Source: Algisphaera sp039180025 (GTDB taxonomy: Bacteria > Planctomycetota > Phycisphaerae > Phycisphaerales > Phycisphaeraceae). Taken from it: a stretch of 64,000 bases of DNA. The translations under genes and the position numbers were made by a program. The DNA lies in the NCBI GenBank assembly GCA_039180025.1, contig JBCDDZ010000001.1, positions 83,998 to 147,997 on the forward strand, read 5' to 3'. Positions 1 to 8,526 of this stretch are shown one piece after another. Each line of letters begins with the position of its first letter. The first letter of the stretch is position 1. The notes under the pieces were generated by a model. That model saw only the letters and a list, made by a program, of their open reading frames with translations, searched no databases and was not told the DNA's origin.

Positions 1-258
1 CACGGTGTAGGTGGTGTCGTCGCGGTCGCCGGTGATGGCCAGTAGCTGCACCTGTGCGTCCGCTTCGATCATGCCCTTCACGTTGATGGCGTCGGCGACC
101 GGGGCGGGGAGCGTAAAGCTGACCTGGTGTTCCTCCCCGGTGAGGGTAGCGAAGCGGATACGGCCGTCGTAGGCCGGGAGCGCCCGGTCGAGCATGGCCC
201 GTATTCGGTCCCACAACCAGTTCTCATAGTCGGGATGATCTGGGTCGATTCCGCTCAT
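1..258 (-). CDS. Hypothetical protein, 3' part cut by window edge
   Basis: An open frame runs on the minus strand from an ATG at 256-258 to the window edge with no stop, giving 86 visible residues. A GAGGTG ribosome-binding site lies a few bases before the start. The visible part is acidic and soluble, beginning MSGIDPDHPDYENWLWDRI, with no signal peptide or membrane segment. I recognise no family. A part around residues 30-85 alternates short hydrophobic strands, so a small beta-rich domain is possible. The reading frame and ribosome-binding site support a real gene; its function is unknown. Confidence 0.6.
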   Translation of the reverse strand, partial: MSGIDPDHPDYENWLWDRIRAMLDRALPAYDGRIRFATLTGEEHQVSFTLPAPVADAINVKGMIEADAQVQLLAITGDRDDTTYTV

Positions 259-572
259 GCGGCACCTCTTGCTCGGGTTTGGCTAGTCTCTCAACCCGCA
301 TCCAACCGCGTAACCGAACCAGCGCGGTACGCGCTTGGAAATTAGTCGAGATTGGTATTAGCGCCGAGCCGATCGGTATATCACCGGGCCGACCGGGATC
401 CTGCGCTGCGGTACTTCGCTGTTTTCCCATCCCCCTTCCTGGAAGCTCTTGTCATGGCAAACGTGAAAAGCCTGCCAGTGATCTCGGATCATCGGCGGGC
501 TTGGTTTGCAAAGGATGTCGTGGACGTAGAGAAAAAACCGTAACGAGGCGCGTGGCGTGACACCCGGGGCGT
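259..572. other. Intergenic region, no gene seen
   Basis: This 314-base stretch separates the partial gene from the sulfatase stop. Short open frames on both strands lack a ribosome-binding site and family-like sequence. It should hold the promoter of the leftward partial gene and the end of the sulfatase transcript, but I see no clear promoter box or terminator hairpin. Confidence 0.5.
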
Positions 573-2114
573 TTAGGCCATGGCCTGCGTGAGCCCGGCA
601 GCTTCGGGGTAGCGGCGGGCGAGGTCGTCGGCGGCTTCGGCCCGACCGGTGTCGCGTAGCCGCTGCAGGTAACCGCGGAAGTCCTGCGGCTGGCCGCTTC
701 CGGGGCCCGCCTGGGCGTGGAACGGCCCGCCTTCTGAGAGCACGGTCATCAACGGATCGACCACGTCCGAACAGTCGCGAACGACGGTGGCCATGGCTTC
801 GTCGTGCCACTGCATCAGCCGCCAAGTCGCCTCCCGGAGCAACTCGGGGTGGTCGTCGGCTACGCTGTGCTGCTCGTGCGGGTCGTCGGCCAGGTTGAAC
901 AGCATGTGCTTCGGGAACGGGTGGAACCCGTCGTGGTAGGTCCGCATGTACAGCCATGGCGTACCATCGATGTCGAACCGTACGCTCCGCTGGCAGACGT
1001 GCGCGCACTGCGAGAGGATCAGCTCGTCGCGGCCGGCCGGGGCATCGTCGGTCAAGGTTGCGGCAAAGCTGCGGCCGTCCCATACCGCCGGGGTCATCGC
1101 CCGTGCTTCGTCGCCCATCAGATCAAGGCAGGTCGGCGCCCAGTCGAGGTGGTAGTGCAGCCCGCGATCGACCCGGCCGCCTTCGAGGCCGGGCCAGCGG
1201 ACGATGAACGGGACATGACAGGTCGCATGGTCGGCGGTGGCGTGCTCGCCGTAGAGCCCGAGGTCGCCCTGATTCTCGCCGTGGTCGGCGGAGATGACGA
1301 TCGCGGTTTGGTCGTAGACGCCGACGTCTTTGAGCTGCTGGACCAGCCGGGCGATCGCGTCGTCGACGTAGCGGATCGCGGTGTCGTAGCCATCGATCCA
1401 CTGCTTAAGCGATTCCATGTCGGTGACCGCTTCGGGGATCCGCGGGAACCGCTCGGTGTTGCAACTCCGGTACATGTCTAGATCGAGCGCGCTGTGCGGG
1501 CCGCCGCGCTTCGTGTGCTGCTCGATCATCTCGGGGGTGTACCAGTCGGCGATCGGCTCGCCGGCGAACGGCTCGCCGTAGGACATCGGCGTGCGGTACG
1601 GCGTGTGGATGTCCCAGAAGTTTAAATGCAGATACCACGGCGTCTGGTCGCCGGCGTGCTCGCCGACCCATTTACTCAGTACGGGTTCGACTTGTTCAAC
1701 CGGCTCAGCTCCCCCGTCGCCGGTGTTGTGCATCTCCATGAACCCGGCGTAGTACTGGTGTGCCGCGTGCCGCTGACCGAACGGCGAGATCATCGCGGTG
1801 TGGTAGCCGAGCCTCTGCAGCCGGCGGGGGAAGCTGTCCTCTTCGTAAGTCGAGCGGAAGCTGCGGCCCGGGCCTTCGCGTTTCGGGTCGGCGGCCGTCC
1901 CGCCGTGGCCCACGACGCCGGTGTGGATCCCGAAACGGCCCTGATAAAACGCCGTACGCGACGGCAGACACGGGGCGTCGGAACAATAAACATTGTCGCA
2001 GCGCAGCCCCTGGCCCGCGATCGTGTCGATCGTCGGCGACGTGTTTCGGTGATACCCGTAGCATCCGAGGTGGGAAGGGTTTAGCGCATCAAGATCTAGA
2101 TAAAGAATATTCAT
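573..2114 (-). CDS. Sulfatase (arylsulfatase family)
   Basis: The 513-residue protein belongs to the formylglycine-dependent sulfatases, which hydrolyse sulfate esters. The modification motif C-x-P-S-R is seen as CLPSR with Cys49 as the residue converted to formylglycine. The N-terminal metal-site region (LDLDALNPSHLGCYGYHR, residues 6-23) and a later SADHGENQGD segment that supplies metal ligands fit the family, and the length is normal. There is no N-terminal signal peptide: the first strand of the core starts at residue 2. The enzyme is therefore either cytoplasmic or its true start lies upstream. The substrate cannot be read from sequence; sulfated polysaccharide fragments are typical in planctomycetes. 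Confidence 0.9.
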   Translation of the reverse strand: MNILYLDLDALNPSHLGCYGYHRNTSPTIDTIAGQGLRCDNVYCSDAPCLPSRTAFYQGRFGIHTGVVGHGGTAADPKREGPGRSFRSTYEEDSFPRRLQRLGYHTAMISPFGQRHAAHQYYAGFMEMHNTGDGGAEPVEQVEPVLSKWVGEHAGDQTPWYLHLNFWDIHTPYRTPMSYGEPFAGEPIADWYTPEMIEQHTKRGGPHSALDLDMYRSCNTERFPRIPEAVTDMESLKQWIDGYDTAIRYVDDAIARLVQQLKDVGVYDQTAIVISADHGENQGDLGLYGEHATADHATCHVPFIVRWPGLEGGRVDRGLHYHLDWAPTCLDLMGDEARAMTPAVWDGRSFAATLTDDAPAGRDELILSQCAHVCQRSVRFDIDGTPWLYMRTYHDGFHPFPKHMLFNLADDPHEQHSVADDHPELLREATWRLMQWHDEAMATVVRDCSDVVDPLMTVLSEGGPFHAQAGPGSGQPQDFRGYLQRLRDTGRAEAADDLARRYPEAAGLTQAMA

Positions 2115-2435
2115 AGTATAGTCCTAGATTAGCTGCAAAACTGTTTCTGTGGGCAGACAGCGGTATCCCGTCGCGTCTTCTCGTCGTGTCTTTTGCATCA
2201 GACCGCTTCGCCCAGGACAGAATACACCAGATGCACACTTATCGGTCGGACGCGGGGGGCGGAAAAACTCGAATGGTAAGCTCTACTCGGCGTTTCTGAC
2301 CCGATCGTCTCGCGACACCGCCGTGAAATGGTTGACAACTTCGGCCCATTGGGTTGTAATCCATGATCCGAGAGCGACTCCCGCTCGGGCCGCTGTGCCG
2401 TCACTGTTTCTCTCAATTTTTTCGAGGACCGCCCC
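2115..2435. other. Divergent intergenic region
   Basis: This 321-base region lies between the leftward sulfatase and the rightward coiled-coil gene, so it should contain both promoters. It is less GC-rich than the flanking genes. The only clear signal is the GAGGA ribosome-binding site at about 2424-2428 for the next gene. I cannot assign promoter boxes with confidence. Confidence 0.4.
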
Positions 2436-3278
2436 TTGAGCCCCTTAACCAAAGCCCTCGTGTTGCTCGTGACCATCCTCTCGATCGTGCTGGTGGCACT
2501 GGTGGTTCCTTTTGTCGCCCAGACCGACAACCTGCAAGCACAAATCACCGACCTGGAAACCCGCGTCCAGGTCGCCCAAGCCGCTTCGACCAATAAGGAG
2601 TCGGAAGTCGCTGAGCTACGCAGTCAACTCGCTGCCAGCGATTCGGACCTCCGCCGATCGCTCGTGGCGGAACGCAGCAAGAACGCCGAGCTCGCCCAGG
2701 CGGTGGCCGCCCTTGAAGGCCAGGTCAAAGAAGCCAACAGCCAGGTCGCCAAGCAGGCCGCCACGCTGAACCTGACGTCTAACAGCCAGAAGCAGCTGAC
2801 CAGCCTTCTCGAAACCAGCACCGCGGCCCTCCGCGAAGCCCAGGCCACCAACGTCGATGTCAAAAAGCAGAACGCCCAGCTCGCGCAGCGTAACAACGAC
2901 CTCGACGCCCAGGTCACCGGGCTGAACCGCACCGTCCGCCTACTCAACGAAAAAGTCGTCGATCTCCAGGAACAGCTTGCCGGTGCACCTGCGGCCGGAT
3001 CTGCGACTTCTGCGACCGCCGCCCTCAGCCCGGCCCAAGAAGTCCGCGGTGCGATCACCGGTATGGAACGTCTTGAAGACATCACCTTCATCCAGCTCAA
3101 TGTCGGCGCCAACGACGGCATCGCCAACGGCATGCAGTTCATCCTCTACCGCGACAACGATTTTGTCGGCGTCGCCACCGTCAAGTCGGTCGATGAAACC
3201 GTCAGTGTGGCCAAGGTGGAAACCACCCGGCTGGCGATCCAGGTTGGCGACGCCGCGGTCACCGGCATCAGCTTCTAA
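2436..3278 (+). CDS. Membrane-anchored coiled-coil protein
   Basis: The start is a TTG with GAGGA seven bases upstream. Of 280 residues, 8-28 form one hydrophobic membrane segment (LVLLVTILSIVLVALVVPFV). Residues ~30-185 are a long heptad-rich coiled coil high in Ala, Gln, Glu, Asn and Lys. A linker of Ala, Gly and Ser follows, then a compact C-terminal domain (~205-280) of beta strands around GANDGIANGMQFILYRDN. That C-terminal pattern resembles beta domains of MreC-like or FlgT-like envelope proteins. The gene lies shortly before a tiny membrane protein and mreBCD, so an envelope or shape role is plausible but inferred. I cannot name a family with certainty. Confidence 0.75.
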   Translation: MSPLTKALVLLVTILSIVLVALVVPFVAQTDNLQAQITDLETRVQVAQAASTNKESEVAELRSQLAASDSDLRRSLVAERSKNAELAQAVAALEGQVKEANSQVAKQAATLNLTSNSQKQLTSLLETSTAALREAQATNVDVKKQNAQLAQRNNDLDAQVTGLNRTVRLLNEKVVDLQEQLAGAPAAGSATSATAALSPAQEVRGAITGMERLEDITFIQLNVGANDGIANGMQFILYRDNDFVGVATVKSVDETVSVAKVETTRLAIQVGDAAVTGISF

Positions 3279-3393
3279 CGACCGCAACCCCTCGGCCCGA
3301 AGGTCGCCGCCGGCCTCGTCAGTGTCCAGGCTTTCTGCAAACCCTTCCGAAATCCTCAGCCCCCTATCGCGGTCCCGCACGGAGCAGTTCACT

Positions 3394-3534
3394 ATGGCCG
3401 ACAACCCTTCTGGCCCGAGCAACAACATCTTCACCGTGCTGGTCTTCATCGCCTTTCTCACACTGCTCGCGGGCGTGGGATACACCTGGTTCCGCTACCA
3501 GGAAGTCACCGGCAGCGCTAACCCCTTCGGCTGA
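3394..3534 (+). CDS. Small single-pass membrane protein (46 aa)
   Basis: An ATG at 3394 follows a GGAG site at 3381-3384. The 46-residue product has a short polar N terminus, one membrane helix at about residues 12-31 (IFTVLVFIAFLTLLAGVGYT) and a short tail ending SANPFG. It sits 115 bases after the coiled-coil gene and before mreB, in the same direction. A longer open frame in this phase begins inside the upstream gene, but the ribosome-binding site and composition favour the short start. The function is unknown; small membrane peptides of this sort often associate with larger membrane complexes. Confidence 0.65.
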   Translation: MADNPSGPSNNIFTVLVFIAFLTLLAGVGYTWFRYQEVTGSANPFG

Positions 3535-3765
3535 TTTTCCCGATCCTGCTGCACGGCTCCCCCTCATTCTCTGACTGGATGCTTAGGCTTTGGTTGAGCT
3601 ACGGACCGGCTGAGATTAACGCTTTTATGTGAGTGTTGGTCGCGTCTTTCGGCCTGTCGCGGCCGATCGGTGACCCAGCGTCCGAATAACTGTTGCGGCT
3701 GATCGGGGTTCGTCGATGAAACTCCGGGGTGTCCACCACGCGGCCACGGGGCCGTCGGGTTGGGG

Positions 3766-3771
3766 TACAAT
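3766..3771 (+). promoter_or_regulatory. Possible -10 box (TACAAT) before mreB
   Basis: TACAAT is preceded by TGGGG and lies about 27 bases before the mreB start. No good -35 box stands at the usual distance, so the call is weak. Confidence 0.3.
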
Positions 3772-3797
3772 CGTGGTAACTCTAGGGAAACGTTCAT

Positions 3798-4847
3798 TTG
3801 ATCCTCGATAACCTTCTAAGCTGGTTCAGTGTCGATATGGGGATCGACCTGGGCACGTGTAACACGCTGGTCTGTGTCCGCGGCGAAGGGATCGTCCTCA
3901 ACGAACCCTCGGTCGTCGCGGTCAAACGCGGCACGAACCAAGTCTTGCAGAATGGCAACGCCGTCGGCTGGGTCGCCAAAGAAATGCTCGGCAAGACCCC
4001 CGGCAGCATCACCGCCATCCGGCCACTCAAAGACGGCGTGATCTCCGACTTTGAAATAACCGAGGCGATGCTCGGCTACTTCATCCGTAAGGTCAACGGC
4101 AAGCGCCCCTTCGTCAAGCCCCGCGTAGTAATCGCGGTCCCGTCGGGGATCACCGCGGTCGAAAAACGCGCCGTCCTCGAATCCGCGGAACGCGCGGGGG
4201 CCCGCCGGGTCTTCCTCGTCGAAGAGCCCATGGCCGCCGGCATCGGGGCGAACCTCCCGATCGTCGAAGCTACCGCCAGCATGATCGTCGATATCGGCGG
4301 CGGGACGACCGAGGTCGCCATTATGTCGCTGGCCGACATCGCCCAGTGTGAGTCGGTACGCGTCGCCGGAGACGACCTGGACGAATCGATCATCAATCAC
4401 ATGAAGAAGGCTTACAACCTGATGATCGGCGAGCAGACCGCTGAGAAAATCAAGATCCAGATCGGCTCCGCCGCGCCCGATGGCGAAGAAACCTCCATGG
4501 AAGTCCGCGGCCGCGACATGATCTCCGGCCTGCCCCGCAAGACCGTCATCACCTCCGAAGAGATCCGCGAGGCCCTCCAGGAACCGCTCTCGTCCATCAT
4601 CGAAACCGTCACCCGCACCCTCGAACGCTGCGAACCCGAACTCGCCGCCGACCTGGTGGACAACGGTATCGTCCTCGCCGGCGGCGGAGCGCTGCTCCGC
4701 GGCATCGACGTGGTCATCTCCAACGCCACCGGCCTGGACTGCCGGATCGCCGACGACCCGCTGACCTGTGTGGCCCGCGGCACCGCGATCTATCTCGAAC
4801 ACCTCGAGGAGTGGAAGGCCACCATGGAAAACGACATGGACGACTAA
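3798..4847 (+). CDS. mreB: Rod shape-determining protein MreB
   Basis: This is the actin-like ATPase that forms membrane-associated filaments guiding lateral wall synthesis. The 349-residue length is normal. Visible signatures are the phosphate-1 loop MGIDLGTCNTLVCV (residues ~14-27), the phosphate-2 region VDIGGGTTEVAIMS (~164-177) and the adenosine motif LAGGGALLRGID (~296-307). The start is a TTG with AGGGAAA upstream; an internal ATG at residue 14 would remove the N-terminal amphipathic segment (ILDNLLSWFS) that normally binds the membrane, so the TTG is preferred. mreC and mreD follow in the same direction, forming the classic shape operon. Confidence 0.96.
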   Translation: MILDNLLSWFSVDMGIDLGTCNTLVCVRGEGIVLNEPSVVAVKRGTNQVLQNGNAVGWVAKEMLGKTPGSITAIRPLKDGVISDFEITEAMLGYFIRKVNGKRPFVKPRVVIAVPSGITAVEKRAVLESAERAGARRVFLVEEPMAAGIGANLPIVEATASMIVDIGGGTTEVAIMSLADIAQCESVRVAGDDLDESIINHMKKAYNLMIGEQTAEKIKIQIGSAAPDGEETSMEVRGRDMISGLPRKTVITSEEIREALQEPLSSIIETVTRTLERCEPELAADLVDNGIVLAGGGALLRGIDVVISNATGLDCRIADDPLTCVARGTAIYLEHLEEWKATMENDMDD

Positions 4848-4936
4848 CCCCCCTGCCGACCGAGCCGCCGGCCCGTGCAACCCCCCCTCATTCAGACCCG
4901 TGCGTCCTGCCCGATCCCCGCTACGCTCCGTGATCT

Positions 4937-5824
4937 TTGCCCGTCATGGCTTCTGCCCTCCTGACCTCATCTCGTGTGTTGGTGGCCGTCGCCTCGGCCC
5001 TCGCCGTCAATAGCCAGCTCCCGACACGGTGGGGCTCGATGCTGGGGCATGTCCTTAAGCCCACCGTCGATTTCGCGGTCCTGCCCGTGCGTACACCGGT
5101 CTACCGCCTCGCCGTCGATCTGGGCGGCAACGACCAGCCCACCGGCCGAGACGATCCACCCGCCACGCCCGAACAACTCCGCGACCGCTACGACGCGGCC
5201 CTCGTCAGGATCGATCAGCAGCAGCAACGGATCGCCGAGCTGGTCCGCACGCTCGAATTGCTTCAAGGCGTACGCGAGATTGAGCAGCCCGATACCACCC
5301 CGCTGTCGGCAAAGGTCACCGCCACGACCGACGCGGGCCCCCGGGTGGTGCTGACCCTCAACCGCGGCACCCGCGACCGGGTCGCGCCGGGGATGACGGT
5401 GGTGTTCAAGAGCTCGGTGGTCGGCCGGGTCATCGAGCCGGTCGGCCCGAGTTCCGCGGACGTCGAACTGATCACCGCCCACCGGGCCGGGCTCCAGGTC
5501 CGCGTCCGCCGCGGCCCCGACTCGATCCCTTACGACAACATCCGGGCGCAGCGTGGCGACGACGGCCGCACCTTCACCGCCGACGTCGCCCGCGACCTGC
5601 GTATCCGCCCCGGGGCCGACGTCCTGCTCGCCGACGCGGTCCACTACCCCGACGCCCGCGGCCGACTCCTGGGCGTCGTCGAAAACATCGTGGACTACGA
5701 GCCCGACCCGCACCTGTTGCAACGCCTGATTATCCGGCCCGCCGTGGACCTCCGCGCCCTGCGCGAAGTGGCGGTCCTTCGGCCCGACCCGCCCGCGTCC
5801 GCTGCCCAGCCTTCGGACCCCTGA
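4937..5824 (+). CDS. mreC: Rod shape-determining protein MreC
   Basis: MreC is the bitopic membrane partner of MreB and organises the elongation complex in the periplasm. This 295-residue protein has a weakly hydrophobic N terminus (residues ~4-24), a coiled-coil stretch rich in Gln and Arg (~85-115, around RIDQQQQRIAELVRTLELLQ), and the two beta-barrel halves typical of the family. The barrel half at ~150-185 contains LNRGTRDRVAPGMTVVF, the usual N-x-G-x-x-x-G-V pattern. The tail is short and rich in Pro and Ala. A TTG at 4937 and an ATG at 4946 are both possible starts. Position between mreB and mreD supports the call. Confidence 0.88.
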   Translation: MPVMASALLTSSRVLVAVASALAVNSQLPTRWGSMLGHVLKPTVDFAVLPVRTPVYRLAVDLGGNDQPTGRDDPPATPEQLRDRYDAALVRIDQQQQRIAELVRTLELLQGVREIEQPDTTPLSAKVTATTDAGPRVVLTLNRGTRDRVAPGMTVVFKSSVVGRVIEPVGPSSADVELITAHRAGLQVRVRRGPDSIPYDNIRAQRGDDGRTFTADVARDLRIRPGADVLLADAVHYPDARGRLLGVVENIVDYEPDPHLLQRLIIRPAVDLRALREVAVLRPDPPASAAQPSDP

Positions 5825-5912
5825 TCCTTCGGCCTCTGACTCGACGGAAACTTACCGCCCTACCTACGCAGCACGATAAGCCCTCTGGTAACCCGGACTC
5901 TTCGCCCCTACC

Positions 5913-6470
5913 TTGAACTGGATCACCTTCGGCATCACGACCTACGTCTGCTTCGCGCTCCAGTCCGCGCTCGGCCCCGCGTGGTCCGTCGGATCGGGGG
6001 TGAGCCCCAATCTACTGCTCATCCTGGCGGTGTTTGTCGGCGTGTCCGCCCGCCGCGCTGTGGTGCCGTGGGCGATGCTCACTCTGGGCGTGCTGTTGGA
6101 CCTTTTGCCCGGCCCCCTAGTCGGGCCCGGGGTCATCGTCGGGCCCCAGGCGCTGGGCTATCTCGCGGGGGCCTATGCCGTGCTCCAACTGCGCAACCTG
6201 GTGTTCCGCGAGTCTGTTTTCACACTGGTCGTCATGGTTTTCGCGGTCGGCGGGTTCGCCGCCCTGGTTGAAACCCTGGTCTACGCGCTGCGCGGCCTGC
6301 CCTGGCTCGCTGACCAGCCTCTGGGTTGGAGCACGACCGAACAGCTCTGGCGTCGGCTCCAGGAACTGCTTTACACCGCGGTGGTGGCGCTGCCGCTGGG
6401 GTTCCTGCTCGGGGCGAGCCGGCGGCTCTGGGGGTTCTCCAGCCGGCCCCAGGGGGACCGGATATTCTAA
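5913..6470 (+). CDS. mreD: MreD-like rod shape-determining membrane protein
   Basis: The product has 185 residues with five or six predicted membrane helices (around 8-25, 34-48, 55-70, 75-95, 105-130 and 155-172), the topology of MreD. MreD proteins diverge strongly in sequence, so the call leans on topology, length and position right after mreC. The N terminus has the usual ‘WITFGITTYVCFALQ’ helix followed by a loop with P-N-L-L-L. The start is TTG at 5913. A second tiny membrane gene follows 8 bases after the stop, suggesting one transcript. Confidence 0.75.
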   Translation: MNWITFGITTYVCFALQSALGPAWSVGSGVSPNLLLILAVFVGVSARRAVVPWAMLTLGVLLDLLPGPLVGPGVIVGPQALGYLAGAYAVLQLRNLVFRESVFTLVVMVFAVGGFAALVETLVYALRGLPWLADQPLGWSTTEQLWRRLQELLYTAVVALPLGFLLGASRRLWGFSSRPQGDRIF

Positions 6471-6478
6471 TCCTCCTT

Positions 6479-6646
6479 ATGCCCGAACCCAAGCTCCGAG
6501 AAGAAGCCCCTCTGCCCGAAGGCTACGAGTCCTGGTCGCCGCGCATGGGTAGGGGCGGGAAGATCGCGGCGTGGATCATCCTCCTCATGATCTTGGCGGG
6601 CACCGCGTTGATGCTCTGGGAGGGCCTCCGCCGGTGGTGGCCCTGA
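6479..6646 (+). CDS. Small single-pass membrane protein (55 aa)
   Basis: An ATG at 6479, eight bases after the mreD stop, starts a 55-residue protein. Residues 1-27 are charged and Pro-rich (PEPKLREEAPLPEGYESW), followed by one membrane helix at about 28-46 (IAAWIILLMILAGTALMLW) and a basic and aromatic end (LRRWWP). A CCTCC-type sequence rather than a purine-rich site lies just upstream, so translation may be coupled to mreD. With the 46-residue protein at 3394 it makes two tiny membrane proteins bracketing mreBCD. The function is unknown. Confidence 0.6.
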   Translation: MPEPKLREEAPLPEGYESWSPRMGRGGKIAAWIILLMILAGTALMLWEGLRRWWP

Positions 6647-6667
6647 TGAGGGGATGCCTCAGGGTTG

Positions 6668-8179
6668 CTAGATCTGCTCGAGCTCGCTGACGAGTTCGGT
6701 GACGACTTTCTTCGCGTCGCCGAAGACCATCCGCGTGTTGCTCTGGAAATAGAGTTCGTTCTGAATCCCCGCGAACCCGGGATTCAGGCTGCGCTTGACG
6801 ACAAACACCGTGCGGGCCGCGTCGACGTTCAAGATCGGCATGCCGTACAGGGGCGACGCCTGATCGTGCCGCGCCGCCGGGTTCGTCACATCGTTCGCGC
6901 CGATCACCAGCGCCACGTCCGCCGCCGCTAGCTTTGCGTTCGCCGGCTCGAGATCCAAGAGCACGTCGTACTCGACGCCCGCCTCGGCCAGCAGGACGTT
7001 CATGTGCCCCGGCATCCGCCCCGCGACCGGGTGGATCGCGTAGGTGACGCTGATGCCTTTGCCTTCCAGCTCCGCGGCAAACTCTTTAACCGCGTGCTGC
7101 GCCTGCGCAACCGCCATCCCGTACCCGGGCACGACGACCACCGACTGAGCCGCTTCGAGCACGATCGCCGCGTCCTCCGCGGATGCCTCGTGGGCCACCC
7201 CCGACGATGCATCCGACCCCGCGGACGCGCTCCCTGCGCCCCCCCCCGAGGCCACGGCCCCCATGCCCCCGAAGAGCACGTTCATCAGCGACCGGTTCAT
7301 CGCCTTGCACATGATGTTCGTAAGGATCAGCCCCGAACTCCCCACCAGCGAGCCGGTGATGATCAGCGCGTAGTTGTTGAGCACGAACCCCGCCATCGCC
7401 GCGGCCAAGCCCGAATAGCTGTTCAGGAGCGCGACCACGACCGGCATGTCCGCCCCGCCGATCCCGATGACCAGTAGCACGCCCAGCCCGAGCGCCACCA
7501 GCGTGATAAGCAACACGAACGGCCAGCCGCCGGGCCAGATCATCAGCAGCAACACCAACAGCCCCAGAAGCCCCAGCAGCCCGAACACGATCCACCGCTG
7601 CCCGGGGAGTTGTACCGGCTGGTCCGGGGCCCACTTGACCCCCTGCAGTTTGCCGAACGCCATCAGCGACCCGGTGAACGTCACCGCGCCGATCGCCGTG
7701 GCCAGCCCGATCGCCAGCATACGGTCCCAGTTCACCGCGTTCAGCCCCCCGGCCGCCTCGGCGAAGGCGTCGGCCAACTCCGGATCAACACTATTAATCC
7801 CGTCATAGAAATCCGAGATGATTCCCAAGCCGTGCGCGTAGTCCGCCACCGCGACCAGCAGCGACGCGGCGCCACCAAACCCGTTGAGCAGCGCCACCAT
7901 CTGGGGCATCTGGGTCATCTCGACCCGCTTGGCCATGAGCGCACCGATGGCCCCGCCGATCCCCAGGGCGGGGATGACCCACAGCAGGCTGATCGCCGTC
8001 GGCCCGGTCAAGTAGAAAAACGTCGCCACCGCGGCCAGCAGCATCCCCCCCGCCGAGATCCGGTTGCCTTTCGCGGCCGTTTCGACTCGGCCGAGCATCT
8101 TGAGCCCGAAAATAAACAGTACCGCCGCGGCGAGGTACACCAGGTTCAAAAAATCGATGCCAAACGAAGCCAGCGCCAT
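6668..8179 (-). CDS. pntB: NAD(P) transhydrogenase subunit beta
   Basis: This subunit carries the NADP(H)-binding domain III and much of the membrane domain of the proton-translocating transhydrogenase, which moves hydride between NADH and NADP+ using the proton gradient. The 503-residue length is normal. Residues ~1-285 contain about eight membrane helices. The soluble C-terminal domain starts near 325 and shows the nucleotide motif VVPGYGMAVAQAQHAV, then HPVAGRMPGHMNVLLAEA and IGANDVTNPAA, all diagnostic. It is the last gene of a three-gene operon on the minus strand, with a 17-base gap to the preceding subunit. A short Ala/Gly/Ser linker (~305-320) is longer than usual. Confidence 0.96.
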   Translation of the reverse strand: MALASFGIDFLNLVYLAAAVLFIFGLKMLGRVETAAKGNRISAGGMLLAAVATFFYLTGPTAISLLWVIPALGIGGAIGALMAKRVEMTQMPQMVALLNGFGGAASLLVAVADYAHGLGIISDFYDGINSVDPELADAFAEAAGGLNAVNWDRMLAIGLATAIGAVTFTGSLMAFGKLQGVKWAPDQPVQLPGQRWIVFGLLGLLGLLVLLLMIWPGGWPFVLLITLVALGLGVLLVIGIGGADMPVVVALLNSYSGLAAAMAGFVLNNYALIITGSLVGSSGLILTNIMCKAMNRSLMNVLFGGMGAVASGGGAGSASAGSDASSGVAHEASAEDAAIVLEAAQSVVVVPGYGMAVAQAQHAVKEFAAELEGKGISVTYAIHPVAGRMPGHMNVLLAEAGVEYDVLLDLEPANAKLAAADVALVIGANDVTNPAARHDQASPLYGMPILNVDAARTVFVVKRSLNPGFAGIQNELYFQSNTRMVFGDAKKVVTELVSELEQI

Positions 8180-8196
8180 GGATCACTTCCGAGAAA

Positions 8197-8526
8197 TTAT
8201 TTGTCCTTCGGGCCAAACATCTTGAGCATCCGGCCCGTCACCAGGTAGCCCCCCACCACGTTGATCATGGCGAATACGATCCCCAGAAATGCGAGCACCA
8301 CCCCGAACCACGAGCCGCCGAAGCTGCACAGCAGCGCCCCCACGATCGTGATCCCCGAGATCGCGTTGCTCCCCGACATCAGCGGGGTGTGCAGCCGGGA
8401 CGGGACTTTGCTGATGAGTTCGAACCCGATAAACACCGCGAGTACGAACACCACCACGCCGACCACGAATGCGCTGGGCCCGATCGCTGCCGCCGGCACC
8501 GACGCCATCATCAGCCAATCCGTCAT
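8197..8526 (-). CDS. pntAB: NAD(P) transhydrogenase subunit alpha, part 2
   Basis: This 109-residue protein is the membrane part of the alpha subunit, encoded separately as in many bacteria with a three-subunit enzyme. It has three hydrophobic segments (about 12-34, 48-68 and 76-98) and the family pattern VPSRLHTPLMSGSNAISGI (~40-58), whose histidine-containing loop lies in the proton path. Its ATG at 8524-8526 overlaps the TGA of the upstream subunit by one base (TGATG), a sign of coupled translation. A GTG three bases earlier is an alternative start. It works in the inner membrane with PntB. Confidence 0.93.
   Translation of the reverse strand: MTDWLMMASVPAAAIGPSAFVVGVVVFVLAVFIGFELISKVPSRLHTPLMSGSNAISGITIVGALLCSFGGSWFGVVLAFLGIVFAMINVVGGYLVTGRMLKMFGPKDK

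Noticed and set aside
3816..4880. Long open frame opposite mreB (354 codons)
   Set aside because: Antisense shadow; MreB motifs and operon order settle the coding strand.
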